DNA of 64,000 bases from Microbacterium sp. BH-3-3-3 (GCF_007679045.1 NZ_VEFS01000001.1:367520-431519); one strand, 5' to 3'. Numbered from the stretch's first letter, positions 7,160 to 15,880 are shown. Notes: generated from the letters alone by a model not told the origin. Translations and numbers: made by a program.

Positions 7160-7707
7160 GGCGAATCGACCGCCGGGGTCTCGACCGCGACGCCGTCGAC
7201 GGCGTCGCTCATGCGCTGCAGGAACGCCACGACCGCTGCGGACTCGTCGGGCGTCATGTCGATGACGGCGGCGAGCATGCGGTCGTGCATGTTGCCGAGC
7301 GTCTGTCGCACCTCGGCGTGAGCGCGCGGGGTGGCCTGGATGAAGATGCTGCGGCGGTCGTCGGGGTTGTTCGACCGCGTGATGTGACCCGACCGCTCGA
7401 GACGGTCGAGGATCGCCGTGGTCGATGCCGTGGAGAGACCGAGATACCTCGTCAGCTCCCCCGGCCGCACCCGCCGCGTGGAGTCGCGAAGCAGGTAGCG
7501 CAGCACGAGCAGTTCGTTCTCGCCCATCGACATGGAGTCGCGGGTACGACGACGCATCGCCACCTCGGCGGCGCGATAGATGCGCAAAGCCTCGAGCACC
7601 GCCTTGCTGCGGTGTCGTCGATCGCTCGGCTCGTCTCCGTACCAGTAGGTGACCTCGTCGGTTCCCGTGGGCGTGAGTCCGCGGGACGTGGTTTCGACGT
7701 CTGTCAT
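7156..7707 (-). CDS. MarR-family winged helix-turn-helix regulator
   Basis: A 183-residue protein. Residues about 70-165 carry the MarR winged-helix domain: recognition region LSTASTTAILDRLERSGHITR and wing residues NPDDRRSIFIQAT. It has a longer N-terminal extension than typical MarR proteins. GGGGAGGAG stands before the ATG at 7707. It is divergent from the GHLYYG gene at 7823, and the AT-rich interval contains a TAGTT-N5-AACTA inverted repeat, its likely operator. MarR proteins usually repress themselves and the divergent gene and release on binding a ligand; the ligand here is unknown. Confidence 0.9.
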   Translation of the reverse strand: MTDVETTSRGLTPTGTDEVTYWYGDEPSDRRHRSKAVLEALRIYRAAEVAMRRRTRDSMSMGENELLVLRYLLRDSTRRVRPGELTRYLGLSTASTTAILDRLERSGHITRSNNPDDRRSIFIQATPRAHAEVRQTLGNMHDRMLAAVIDMTPDESAAVVAFLQRMSDAVDGVAVETPAVDSP

Positions 7708-7752
7708 GACACACTCCTCCCCGCTCTTCCCGGAACTGTACACCCGAAATAA

Positions 7753-7770
7753 TAGTTAGACAAACTAGTT
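7753..7770. promoter_or_regulatory. Candidate MarR operator
   Basis: TAGTT-AGACA-AACTA (7753-7767) overlapping the palindrome AACTAGTT (7763-7770), in an unusually AT-rich stretch between the divergent MarR and GHLYYG genes. Position and symmetry suit autoregulation plus control of the plus-strand gene. Confidence 0.55.
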
Positions 7771-7822
7771 ACTAATCGAGTATGTTCTAAACACAGCTAA
7801 TCGCTTCCGAAGGGAGTTCCCC

Positions 7823-8203
7823 ATGGGCCACCTGTACTACGGCACCGCAACCGAGTCGATCCAGATCCCGGACCGCCTGCTGTCCCACCTCAAGGTCGTC
7901 GTCACGACCAAGCTCCGCCGCAGCGAGAGCTTCACCCTCAGCTGGACGCACGTCGACGGCACCCCCGGCCGCTCCACCCTCTGGCTCCAGCCGGCGATCC
8001 CGATGCGCTTCGTCTTCGACAGCGCCGAGCCGGAGACCCTCAACGCCACCGTGCTGAAGAACATGGCCGACATGGCCAACTCCTCCGCCGGCCTGGTGGT
8101 CGACCTCCGCGTCGACATCCCCACCAGCGAGGCGTCGCCTCGTGTCAACCCCACGCGAACGACGGCGCCTGCGCGTCGCCGCTCGCTGTCTGTGGCGGCC
8201 TGA
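7823..8203 (+). CDS. DUF7882-like GHLYYG protein of Microbacteriaceae
   Basis: A 126-residue protein beginning MGHLYYGTATESIQIPDRLL. It continues with a domain containing HLKVVVTTKLRRSESFTLSW and IPMRFVFDSAEP, a family very common in Microbacteriaceae (DUF7882-like) and of unknown function. The first about 98 residues form the conserved domain; the tail is basic and disordered. GAAGGGAG precedes the ATG. It lies divergent to the MarR gene and is probably its target. The next gene begins 2 bases after its stop, so they form an operon. Confidence 0.85.
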   Translation: MGHLYYGTATESIQIPDRLLSHLKVVVTTKLRRSESFTLSWTHVDGTPGRSTLWLQPAIPMRFVFDSAEPETLNATVLKNMADMANSSAGLVVDLRVDIPTSEASPRVNPTRTTAPARRRSLSVAA

Positions 8204-8204
8204 G

Positions 8205-8540
8205 ATGACCACGGCATCCATCCCCTCCACCCTCGGCGCCGCTCGCGTGCTCTGGGCCAACGTTGACACCGGATTCTGGGTCGCCCACCGCGGCGGCGAG
8301 TACTTCGGTTGCGTCGACGCCGTTTCGGGCGGGTATGTCTCGCGCGACGCGCACGGCATTCCGATCGGGCGCTACGACGCCCTGAGCGCCGCGAAGGCTT
8401 CGCTGCGCACCACCTCCCACCCCGCGAACACCGCCCGTCGACACCGCTTCGAGCGTGCGAGCGTGTTGACGGCGACCGCGGTCGGCGGCACCGCCCTGGC
8501 TTTCGCCCTGACCGCCGGCGCCCTCGCGCCGCTGCTGTGA
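8205..8540 (+). CDS. Hypothetical protein with C-terminal membrane helix
   Basis: A 111-residue protein. The N-terminal half resembles a small ligand-binding or beta-sheet fold (VLWANVDTGFWVAHRGGEYFGCVD). One transmembrane helix near the C-terminus (about 86-108) would anchor it in the membrane. It starts 2 nt after the stop of the GHLYYG gene and is presumably translated from the same message and under MarR control. Family not recognised. Confidence 0.75.
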   Translation: MTTASIPSTLGAARVLWANVDTGFWVAHRGGEYFGCVDAVSGGYVSRDAHGIPIGRYDALSAAKASLRTTSHPANTARRHRFERASVLTATAVGGTALAFALTAGALAPLL

Positions 8541-8638
8541 TCGCGATGGGCGATATGGACCTGCGCGACGACGCCGACGACTTCGAGGAGGCGGCGACCG
8601 CCGACTTCCGCGAGCGCTACGGCGTCACCCCGCTCTGA
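8537..8638 (+). CDS. Possible 33-aa acidic protein
   Basis: The GTG at 8537 overlaps the stop of the previous gene as GTGA, the same coupling used elsewhere in this window. The product is short and acidic (DLRDDADDFEEA) and ends RERYGVTPL. An ATG three codons later is an alternative start. No family. It is listed because of the coupled start; it could be spurious. Confidence 0.4.
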   Translation: MIAMGDMDLRDDADDFEEAATADFRERYGVTPL

Positions 8639-8730
8639 CCCCCGACGTGTCCGAAGAGGCGCGTCGACCCCCTTGTCACCCGGGCGCCCGCGTGCGAGCG
8701 TCGCCGATACGTCGAACGCGAGGAGAAGCG

Positions 8731-8871
8731 ATGACCACCCACGACAAGAGCACGCCCGACCATGATTCCGCCGGCGCGGGCAGCGAATCGCCCGAAGAGG
8801 GCGCGGCCGCCCAGCACGACGCCGACGAAGCGGCGACGACCGAGGGCTCGCCCGCCGGCGACATCAGCTGA
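8731..8871 (+). CDS. Small acidic disordered protein
   Basis: A 46-residue protein, rich in Glu, Asp, Ser and Ala, with no hydrophobic core. GAGGAGAAGCG immediately before the ATG at 8731 is a good ribosome site. Composition is close to the small acidic proteins at 3817 and 14188. Function unknown. Confidence 0.6.
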   Translation: MTTHDKSTPDHDSAGAGSESPEEGAAAQHDADEAATTEGSPAGDIS

Positions 8872-8887
8872 CCGCCGCAACGCGTCG

Positions 8888-9958
8888 TCAGAAGGCGTAG
8901 CGCACCCGGCAGTACGGCAGCTTGCGCGCCACCAGCTCCGTCAGCGCGGCGACGCTCTGCGCCTTCAGCGGGTGGCGATAACGCACGTTCGTCGCGCCGT
9001 TCTGCGACACCTTCTCTTCTTGGACCTCGGGCGTCCACAGCAGGTCTTCGCCCTTCGGGTGCCACCCGAGGTTGACCTCGTGAAGCGCCTCGTTGTGCGT
9101 GAGGAAGATGATCTCGCACGCGAGTTGCGCCTTGGCGCGCGCGTGCAGCGCCGCGTCGAGCTCGTCGAACAGTTGCTCCCAGTCGGCGAGCCAGGTGGGC
9201 GTGAGGATGACGGGCGAGAAGTTGACGTGCACCTCGAAGCCCGCGTCGACGAAGTCGTTGATCGCGGCGATGCGCTCCGACATCGGCGTGGTCCGCAGGT
9301 CGGTGACGCGGGCCGTGCCGGCCGGCATGAGCGAGAACCGCACGCGGGTGCGACCCGCGGGATCCCACGCGAGAAGATCGCGATTGACGAACTTCGTCGC
9401 AAACGACACCTTCGCCGTCGGCATCATGCGGAACAGGTCGCACACGTCGCGGACGTTCTCGCTGATCATCGCGTCGACCGAGCAATCGCCGTTCTCGCCG
9501 ATGTCGTACACCCACGCGTCGGGGTCGCACTGGTTCGGCTCGGTCTTGGCCCCGCGCGCCGCCACATGGCGCGCGAGGTGGCGCGAGATCTGCTCGACGT
9601 TGGCGAACACCGTGATGGGGTTGCTGTAGCCCTTGCGTCGCGGAACGTAGCAATAGCTGCAGGCCATCGCGCACCCGTTCGAGAGCGACGGCGCGATGAA
9701 GTCCGCCGAGCGGCCGTTCACCCGCGTGACGACGCTCTTCTTGACCCCGAGCACGAGCGCCTCGGTCTTGATGCGCACCCACCGGGCGACGTTGGTCTCG
9801 TCGCCGTGCACCTCGGGGATCTGCCAGTGCGAGGTGATCGGCACGATGTCGGCCTCGGGCCAGCGTGCCACGATCTCGCGCCCGCGTTCGAGCTCGAGAG
9901 CGGCGTCTTCGGCGTAGATGCGGGTGACCCGCAACAGGTTCTCGCGTTCGACGGCCAT
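8888..9958 (-). CDS. Spore photoproduct lyase-like radical SAM protein
   Basis: A 356-residue radical SAM protein of the SPL family. The 4Fe-4S motif CX3CX2C is Cys96, Cys100, Cys103 in SNGCAMACSYCYVPRR. It matches spore-photoproduct-lyase-like proteins of non-sporulating actinobacteria, so it may repair a thymine lesion or do another radical reaction. The host is not a spore former. The nei/fpg gene lies 9 bases upstream on the same strand, consistent with a DNA-repair role. A TAGAAC box ends 6 nt before the ATG and carries the shared TGTCGGAGG element, so the gene likely also has a private leaderless transcript. Confidence 0.88.
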   Translation of the reverse strand: MAVERENLLRVTRIYAEDAALELERGREIVARWPEADIVPITSHWQIPEVHGDETNVARWVRIKTEALVLGVKKSVVTRVNGRSADFIAPSLSNGCAMACSYCYVPRRKGYSNPITVFANVEQISRHLARHVAARGAKTEPNQCDPDAWVYDIGENGDCSVDAMISENVRDVCDLFRMMPTAKVSFATKFVNRDLLAWDPAGRTRVRFSLMPAGTARVTDLRTTPMSERIAAINDFVDAGFEVHVNFSPVILTPTWLADWEQLFDELDAALHARAKAQLACEIIFLTHNEALHEVNLGWHPKGEDLLWTPEVQEEKVSQNGATNVRYRHPLKAQSVAALTELVARKLPYCRVRYAF

Positions 9959-9964
9959 GGTTCC

Positions 9965-9986
9965 GTTCTACCCGGAACCTCCGACA
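9965..9986 (-). promoter_or_regulatory. TGTCGGAGG-N7-TAGAAC promoter of the SPL-like gene
   Basis: TGTCGGAGG (9986-9978), 7 nt, TAGAAC (9970-9965), then 6 nt to the ATG at 9958. It lies across the end of the nei/fpg gene and would give a leaderless transcript. It shares the element with five other promoters in the window. Confidence 0.5.
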
Positions 9987-10792
9987 TCGGGCCCCTCGGG
10001 CATCGGCTGGCACCGCGGACACCACCACGTGCGACGCTGCTCGGGATCGTTCGCCACCTCATCGCGCACGCGCACGCGCGTGCCGCAGCGCAGGCAGGGC
10101 CGCCCGGCTCGACCGGCCACCCAGTGCGACGCTCCCTTGCGCGCGTTCCCCGTGGTCACCTGATACATCCCGGGCACCGTCGCCGAGACGCGCAGGCACC
10201 GCGCCGCCAGCTCCACGAGCGCGTCGAGGTCGGTCGCCCCGATGGGTGCGAAGGGGTGGATGCCGCGGAGGAAGGCGAGCTCGTTCACCCACAGGTTGCC
10301 GAGGCCGGCGATCAGCGACTGGTCGAGCAGCGCCGCGACGAAGGGCCGCGAGGGGTGCACCGAGAGGCGCCGCACGGCTTCGGCGGCGTCCCAGTCGTCG
10401 CGCAGCGGATCCGGGCCGAGGAAGCCGACGACGTCGACCTCGCGGGCCGTGGGCACGAGGTCGACCACGGGGAGATCGAGGCCCCACACCTCGCGCCCGT
10501 CGTCGAGGCGGAACCGCACGCGCGCCTTCTCGCGCACGGCGGTCGGCAGCGCCCGGCCCGCGCGGGTGATCGTCCAGCTCCCCTGCATCCGCAGGTGGGT
10601 GTGCAGCGTCGACCCGTCGTCGAACCGCGTCAGCAGGTGCTTCCCGTGGGTGTCGTGGCTCCGGATGCCGAGACCCGCCAGGCTCCTGCCCGCAGCGTTG
10701 CCCGAGCGGAGCTCGCCGTCGGCGATGCGCACTCCCCGGGTGGCGGCGTCGAGTCGTCGCCGCAGCCGGAAGACGCTGTCGCCCTCGGGCAC
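9968..10792 (-). CDS. nei: Endonuclease VIII/Fpg-family DNA glycosylase
   Basis: A 274-residue bifunctional glycosylase/AP lyase that removes oxidised bases. After the initiator it has Pro2-Glu3 (PEGDSVFRL), the catalytic N-terminus. Next come the H2TH domain (LLDQSLIAGLGNLWVNELAF) and a C-terminal zinc finger with CLRCGTRV and WWCPRCQP. Its start resembles actinobacterial Nei2-type enzymes more than MutM. The GTG at 10792 gives PEGD directly after the initiator, required for activity, so the start is secure. The FAD oxidoreductase gene ends 2 nt upstream. Confidence 0.92.
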   Translation of the reverse strand: MPEGDSVFRLRRRLDAATRGVRIADGELRSGNAAGRSLAGLGIRSHDTHGKHLLTRFDDGSTLHTHLRMQGSWTITRAGRALPTAVREKARVRFRLDDGREVWGLDLPVVDLVPTAREVDVVGFLGPDPLRDDWDAAEAVRRLSVHPSRPFVAALLDQSLIAGLGNLWVNELAFLRGIHPFAPIGATDLDALVELAARCLRVSATVPGMYQVTTGNARKGASHWVAGRAGRPCLRCGTRVRVRDEVANDPEQRRTWWCPRCQPMPEGPDVGGSG

Positions 10793-10794
10793 GG

Positions 10795-12285
10795 CTACGA
10801 CGCCGAGGAGGCCGCCGCGTGCAGCTGGTCGTCGCGGGGAGCGAGGTCGGGTCGCAGGCGCGTGCCGAACTCGTGGCGCAGAGCGCTCAACGCCGCGTGC
10901 CATCCGGCCAGACCGTGAACGCCGGGCCCGGGACTGGTCGACGACGAGCACAGGTAGACGCCCTTCATCGGGGTACGCCACGGGTCGGGGCTGTAGACGG
11001 GACGCCCGAGCAACTGCGTGAGGTTCGGAGCGCCGGCCGAGATGTCACCGCCGGGGAAGTTGGGGTTCCACGCCTGGATGTCGGTCGCGGTGCGCGACGA
11101 AGACGCCAGCACCGTGTCGCGGAAGCCGGGGGCGAAGCGCTCGATCTGGCGAACGACCGCCTCTTCCCGATCGGCCGGGCTGCCCGACGGCACGTGCGTG
11201 TAGGCCCAGAGCACGTGCTTGCCCTCCGGCGCCCGGGTGGAGTCGAACAGCGTGGGCTGGGCAGCCAGCACGTAGGGCGCGTCGGGCAGTGCGCCGCGGG
11301 CGACGGCGTTCTCGGCCGCCGCGATCTCGGCGCGCGTGCCGCCGATGTGGATCGTCCCCGCGCGGGCGACGTCGGGGTGGGCCCACGGCACCGGATCCGA
11401 GAGGGCGAAGTCGACCTTGGCCACGCCGCCGCCGTAGCGGAAGCGCTCCAACTGACGGCGGTACAGCTCCGGCATCCGCTCCCCCGCCATCGTCACCAGT
11501 GCACGCGGAGTGGTGTCGAGCAGCACCGCGCGCGAGGGCGGGAGTTCGTCGAGCGCGGTGACCTCGACACCGGCGTGCAGCACTCCGCCGTGCGCGCGGA
11601 TGTCGGCGATCATGGCATCCGCGATCGACTGACTGCCACCCACGGGGATCGGCCAGCCGCGTCCGTGCCCGTACGTCGCGAGCACCAGGCCGGCCCCACC
11701 CGCGGCGAGACTCGGCTGGTGCAGGATCGTGTGCGCCGAGACGCCGGTGATCATGCTGGGCACGACGTCGTCGCGGAACCTCGCGTTCCACCACGGACCG
11801 CCCTGCTCGAGCGCGCGCAGGCCGAAGAACACGGCCGCGAGAGGATCGCCCGGAATGCGCAGCAGCGCATTGCCCGTGAAGTCGGCGACCCCGCGGAGGT
11901 GCTCGACCAGAGGGCGCATGAGGCGTTCGTACGCGGGGCCGTCGACGCCCAGCCCGTCGGCCGCGCGGGCCAGGTCGCGGTAGGCGAGGCCTGCGCGCCC
12001 GCCGTCGAGCGGGTGCGCGTACGACACCTCGGGCACGATTAGGGGCACGCGGCGCTCGAGTCCGAACTCGCGGAAGAACCACGACTCCAGGGCCAGCGGG
12101 TGCACCGCCGAGCCGACGTCGTGGCGGAATCCGGGGAGGGTGAGCTCGGCCGTGGAGGCCGCTCCCCCGAAGGTCTCGGCCCGCTCGTACACGGCGACCG
12201 ACAGGCCCGCCCGGGCGAGGGTGACCGCCGCAGCCAACCCGTTGGGGCCCGACCCGACGATGACGGCGTCGTAACTCTCGCTCAT
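10795..12285 (-). CDS. FAD-dependent phytoene desaturase-like oxidoreductase
   Basis: A 496-residue flavoprotein of the NAD(P)/FAD-dependent amine-oxidase/phytoene-desaturase superfamily. The N-terminal Rossmann motif is [20 protein letters not shown] (residues 8-27). The dinucleotide-binding Glu lies in [10 protein letters not shown], and a C-terminal FAD motif is [19 protein letters not shown]. The substrate is not known; no carotenoid genes are adjacent. The ATG at 12285 overlaps the stop of the SRPBCC gene as ATGA. The operon order SRPBCC - FAD oxidoreductase - nei - SPL recurs in actinobacteria and may simply reflect a shared promoter. Confidence 0.88.
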   Translation of the reverse strand: MSESYDAVIVGSGPNGLAAAVTLARAGLSVAVYERAETFGGAASTAELTLPGFRHDVGSAVHPLALESWFFREFGLERRVPLIVPEVSYAHPLDGGRAGLAYRDLARAADGLGVDGPAYERLMRPLVEHLRGVADFTGNALLRIPGDPLAAVFFGLRALEQGGPWWNARFRDDVVPSMITGVSAHTILHQPSLAAGGAGLVLATYGHGRGWPIPVGGSQSIADAMIADIRAHGGVLHAGVEVTALDELPPSRAVLLDTTPRALVTMAGERMPELYRRQLERFRYGGGVAKVDFALSDPVPWAHPDVARAGTIHIGGTRAEIAAAENAVARGALPDAPYVLAAQPTLFDSTRAPEGKHVLWAYTHVPSGSPADREEAVVRQIERFAPGFRDTVLASSSRTATDIQAWNPNFPGGDISAGAPNLTQLLGRPVYSPDPWRTPMKGVYLCSSSTSPGPGVHGLAGWHAALSALRHEFGTRLRPDLAPRDDQLHAAASSAS

Positions 12286-12785
12286 CGCTGGATCGGCTCC
12301 CTCTCGGCGGTGGATGCGAAGCCCGCCGCCGCAGAGCCGCCCGAGGTTTCGGGCGCCCCGCCCTCGGCGAGGTAGGCGAGCCGGTGCAGCGTCTCGGCGT
12401 TGCGGTAGCGCGTGATCGCGTCGAACACGGTGTCGGGCAGAAGTTTCGTCGGGCCGGTCACCGGCTCCTCCTGGATGCGGACGACGCACGCGTCACCCCG
12501 TGCCCTCACGTCGATCGCGACGCGGGCGATGCCGATCGGTCCGCCGTGCGGCTCGAGGACCGCGCGGCGCGGCGGGTCCCACTCGCGCATCACCGTCGTG
12601 TCGTTCACCACGAGGGGCCATGACCCGAACGAGTGATGCAGGGTCGCCCCTTCGGCGGGCCACTGCTCCGAGACGTCGCGCATGCGAGAGGTGCCGACCA
12701 CCCACAGCGGGTACAGCCAGCCGTTCGCCAAGACGCGGAACACGTCGTCGGGCGTGCAGCGCAGGAGGCGCACATTGCGGGCCAT
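12282..12785 (-). CDS. SRPBCC (START-like) family protein
   Basis: A 167-residue protein with a START/Bet v1-like helix-grip fold. It has the N-terminal VLANGWLYPLWVVGTSRM, strands HHSFGSWPLVVNDTT and RAVLEPHGGPIG, and a long C-terminal helix followed by a Gly/Ala-rich tail. Such proteins bind hydrophobic ligands. GAGGAGGAG precedes the ATG at 12785. Translation is coupled (ATGA) to the FAD oxidoreductase, so it may present that enzyme's substrate, but this is inference. Confidence 0.85.
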   Translation of the reverse strand: MARNVRLLRCTPDDVFRVLANGWLYPLWVVGTSRMRDVSEQWPAEGATLHHSFGSWPLVVNDTTVMREWDPPRRAVLEPHGGPIGIARVAIDVRARGDACVVRIQEEPVTGPTKLLPDTVFDAITRYRNAETLHRLAYLAEGGAPETSGGSAAAGFASTAEREPIQR

Positions 12786-12900
12786 GGGTCGCTCCTCCTC
12801 GTCGGCGGGGGCGGGCTCGCGCCCGGCACGGCCTACGCTACGGCTCCGTCCGCACTCGTGGCACGGAGGTTGCGCCCCGGCGCGTCGCGGGATAACGGAC

Positions 12901-14076
12901 TCAGGCGGCAGCGGGCAGCACGAACCACGCGCGCGTGCCACCGGCGGGAGACTCGTCGAGGCCGATCGAGCCGCGATGCGCCTCGACGATGCGCCGGCAC
13001 GTCGCCAGACCGATGCCGATGCCCTGCACCTCGGCCCCGTGACCGCGCTGCATCGGTTCGAACACCCGCTCGCGCTGGTCTTCGGAGACCGCGTCGCCGT
13101 TGTCGTCGACGTTCACGCGCCAGCCGTCGGGAAGGGTCTCGACGCTGATCACGATGCGCGGGACCCGGTCGGCGGCGACGGTGAACTTCACGGCATTGGC
13201 GATGAGGTTCTGCAGCAGCACGCGCAGCAGGGTGTCGTCGGCGCGGACCTGGGTCGACGTGTCGACCGTCACCTCGGCCCCGGCGCTCACGACGACGCCG
13301 TCGAGGTCTTCGAGCACGGCGTCGACCGTCTCGGCGACGTCGACCTGGGTGATGTGCGGTCGCGCCCCGCCCATCCGCGCGAAGTCGAGGAGGTCGGTGA
13401 CCATCGACGTCATGCGGCCGGCGGCGGCCTCCGCGCGCGCGAGCGACTGCGCCGCGCGCGGGGCGTCGACCATCTCGGGGCTGTCGGCGGCGAGCTCGAG
13501 GAAGCCGGCCAGGGCCGTCAGCGGGTTGCGCAGGTCGTGACTGATCTGCACCGCGAAGTGCTCGAGCTGCTCGTTCGACTCGATGAGATCGCGCTGCGCC
13601 CGCCGCAGTTCGAGCACGTCGATCACCTGGTGGGCGAGCAGATCGAGGGCCCGACTACTGGCATCCGACAGCTCTCCGACCTCGGTGTCGAAGACGCACA
13701 GCGTGCCGATGGCCACCCCGGCCGGAGTGATGAGCGGGCTCGAGGCGTAGAAGCGCGTGAACGCGATCTCGCCGGTGACGAAGGCGTTCTGGGCGAAGCG
13801 GGCATCGAGTCGGGCATCGGGGACGACAACGCGACCGGGGGTGCTGATGACGGCCGCGCACATCGAGTCTTCCCGCGCGCACGACGCGGCCTGGATGCCG
13901 ACGGCCGCGACCTGGTGCTGCATGCGGTCGTCGATGATGTTGATGACCGCCGTCGGCACTCCGCACACGGTGGCGGCGAGCTCGACGAGACCCTGCAGGT
14001 CGGGTTCGGAGGGTTCGCCGACGAGGCGGTACTGCGCGATCGCCTCACGCCTGCTCACATCGTGTGCTGTGGACAC
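12901..14076 (-). CDS. GAF-domain sensor histidine kinase (cytoplasmic, orphan)
   Basis: A 391-residue kinase. GAF domain about 25-160 with two Cys clusters (CAREDSMC). HisKA dimerisation domain has His180 in QISHDLRNPLTAL. The HATPase domain starts at about 270 with N-box NLIANAVKFT and G2 box GIGIGLATCRRI. The G1 box reads DDNGDAVSEDQ instead of the usual DNGxGI, a weakening of the ATP lid. No transmembrane helix and no adjacent response regulator. The GTG start is preceded by GGGGGA. It probably senses a cytoplasmic small molecule or redox state. Confidence 0.9.
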   Translation of the reverse strand: MSTAHDVSRREAIAQYRLVGEPSEPDLQGLVELAATVCGVPTAVINIIDDRMQHQVAAVGIQAASCAREDSMCAAVISTPGRVVVPDARLDARFAQNAFVTGEIAFTRFYASSPLITPAGVAIGTLCVFDTEVGELSDASSRALDLLAHQVIDVLELRRAQRDLIESNEQLEHFAVQISHDLRNPLTALAGFLELAADSPEMVDAPRAAQSLARAEAAAGRMTSMVTDLLDFARMGGARPHITQVDVAETVDAVLEDLDGVVVSAGAEVTVDTSTQVRADDTLLRVLLQNLIANAVKFTVAADRVPRIVISVETLPDGWRVNVDDNGDAVSEDQRERVFEPMQRGHGAEVQGIGIGLATCRRIVEAHRGSIGLDESPAGGTRAWFVLPAAA

Positions 14077-14187
14077 GTCGTTCCCCCGATCTGGTTCCCG
14101 GGAAAGCCTACTGGTCGGCGGTTACACCGCGGCCGTCCGAAGCGAAAGGGGCTCGCGCCATCGTCTCGCAGCGCCGAGAGTCGGGGC

Positions 14188-14499
14188 ATGAGCACTCCGT
14201 CCTTCCCCCAGACCCCGTCCGAGCCCACACCGCCGAACCCGTCGGAGCCGCTCGCCCCGACGCCGACGGAACCGACCGTCCCTTCCCCGGCCGAGCCGAA
14301 TCCGGCACCGAGCGCGGGGACGTCGTCACCGGATGCCGTGGCCTCGGCGGGCCGCGACGGCGGAGCAACCGATGACTCCGAACCCGGCGCTTTCGCCACC
14401 GACGACGCCGAAGCCGTGGGATCGGCCGAGATGGACGCCGACAACGCCGTGGAGCAGGACACGATCGACGCGGTGGACCCGGGCGGGCGCCCCGACTGA
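14188..14499 (+). CDS. Proline-rich acidic disordered protein
   Basis: A 103-residue low-complexity protein. The first 45 residues are repeats of P/S/T/E (TPSEPTPPNPSEP), and the rest is acidic (DDAEAVGSAEMDADNAVEQD). No domain, signal peptide or membrane helix. GAGAG precedes the ATG at 14188 and a strong bidirectional terminator follows. The antisense frame on the other strand is also open but Ser/Gly-rich and without a ribosome site. It is similar in style to the other small acidic proteins in the window. Confidence 0.55.
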   Translation: MSTPSFPQTPSEPTPPNPSEPLAPTPTEPTVPSPAEPNPAPSAGTSSPDAVASAGRDGGATDDSEPGAFATDDAEAVGSAEMDADNAVEQDTIDAVDPGGRPD

Positions 14500-14515
14500 C
14501 CGACCGACGACGTGG

Positions 14516-14548
14516 AAAAGGGCGGTGCCTTCCGGCACCGCCCTTTTT
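14516..14548. terminator. Bidirectional intrinsic terminator
   Basis: AAAAGGGCGGTGCC-TTCC-GGCACCGCCC followed by TTTTT. The perfect 10-bp GC stem has an A-run on one side and a T-run on the other. It serves the acidic-protein gene (+) and the mannosyltransferase gene (-). Confidence 0.93.
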
Positions 14549-14566
14549 CGTCCGTTCAGATGAGGA

Positions 14567-15880
14567 TCACGGGTTGCCGCGGGTCCACAGCAGCAGGATC
14601 GCCACGGCCTGCAGCACGAGGCATCCGACCAGGATCGCCGTGCGGCGGCGCGGCGTCGACGACCACCGCTCGTCGCCCAGCAGCGGCGCCATCGGCATGA
14701 GGAGTCGGAACGTGCTCTGCTGCGGCAGGAACACCGCGAAGATGTAGACGCCGTAGCTGAAGCCGTAGGTCACGACCATCAGGCCGAGCTTGCGCACCGG
14801 CCGCGACCACATGAGCGCCGCGAACGCGACGAGCAGAGCGATCACGAGAACGATGCCCACGAAGCCGAGGTGCGTTCCCGCCTGGCGGAACCACGGCGTG
14901 AACGGCGTGAACTCGTCGTTGCCGACGTAGTCGAGCCACCAGCCGAGCTCGGTGCGGATGTAGGCGTTGTGGGTCCCCGTGACGTACTGCGCGATGTGGT
15001 TCCACGACAGGCCCGCCACGGCGATCACGAGGCCCGACGCCATGAGCGAGGCCCACTCGCGCATCGGGAACGGGTCGACCTTGCGGCGGAAGAAGCGCAC
15101 GAGGAAGACGATGCCCAGCGCGAGCCCCAGGGCGAGCACGCCCGGCCGCGTGTACGCGGTGACGAGCCCGATCGGCAGGATCCACAGGTAACGCCGCTTG
15201 ATGGCGAGCAGCATGCCCGCGAACATCAGCAGCATGAACAGGCCCTCGCTGTACCCGATGACGAAGAGGAACGACATCGGGGCGAAGGAGAAGAACACCA
15301 GCGCCCACCAGGCGGCCTGCGGCTTGGTGACCGTGCGCATCAGCACGAACAGTAGCCAGGTGGCGCCGAGGCTCGCGCCCAGGCTCATCATCACCGACAC
15401 CGGCTGCCACCCGAGACCGGTGGCCCCGGAGATCACGCGGATCATGGTCGGCCAGACGGGGAGGAACGCCCAGTTGTTCGGGAGGATGTCACCCGAGACG
15501 TTCATGGGCAGCGACATCGGGTAGCCCTGAGCGGCGATCTGACCGTAGCGGTCGGCGTCCCACCCGGTGAGGTAGTCCCAGAAGGTGCCGAGGCGCTCGC
15601 TGTCGGGCCCGAAGCCCCAGCGCGCGGCCTTGGCGATCGAGTAGAAGCCCCACAGCATGCCGAAGTTGACGACGCGGGCGATGGCCCAGAGGATCAGGAC
15701 CTTCGTGAAGGCACCGCGCTCGACCGGGACGACGCCCTCGGGCTTGCGCATGACGTCGCGCCCGTACTGGACGAGGGCACGACCGAGGCGCGAATCGCGC
15801 ACGCGATCAAGGCGGCGCTGTCGCCCGATGACGGGTGACGGGCGGGTCGCGGGGGCAAGCTCGCTCGGCGGTGCGCTCAC
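14567..15880 (-). CDS. PIG-V-like polytopic mannosyltransferase
   Basis: A 437-residue integral membrane protein with about 9-11 hydrophobic helices. The luminal catalytic motif typical of the Mannosyl_trans2/PIG-V group is present after the first helix: TGWDADRYGQIAAQGYP, followed by AFLPVWPTMIRV. Family members transfer mannose from polyprenyl-phosphate donors to lipid-linked acceptors; here the product is probably a cell-envelope glycolipid or polymer. It starts with a disordered cytoplasmic tail of about 55 residues. The gene stands alone between a terminator and the guanidinium exporter gene. Confidence 0.85.
   Translation of the reverse strand: MSAPPSELAPATRPSPVIGRQRRLDRVRDSRLGRALVQYGRDVMRKPEGVVPVERGAFTKVLILWAIARVVNFGMLWGFYSIAKAARWGFGPDSERLGTFWDYLTGWDADRYGQIAAQGYPMSLPMNVSGDILPNNWAFLPVWPTMIRVISGATGLGWQPVSVMMSLGASLGATWLLFVLMRTVTKPQAAWWALVFFSFAPMSFLFVIGYSEGLFMLLMFAGMLLAIKRRYLWILPIGLVTAYTRPGVLALGLALGIVFLVRFFRRKVDPFPMREWASLMASGLVIAVAGLSWNHIAQYVTGTHNAYIRTELGWWLDYVGNDEFTPFTPWFRQAGTHLGFVGIVLVIALLVAFAALMWSRPVRKLGLMVVTYGFSYGVYIFAVFLPQQSTFRLLMPMAPLLGDERWSSTPRRRTAILVGCLVLQAVAILLLWTRGNP

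Noticed and set aside
14055..14462. 135-aa minus-strand frame opposite the acidic protein
   Set aside because: Ser/Gly-rich shadow without ribosome site; the plus-strand frame has a ribosome site and a terminator, though both are weak candidates.
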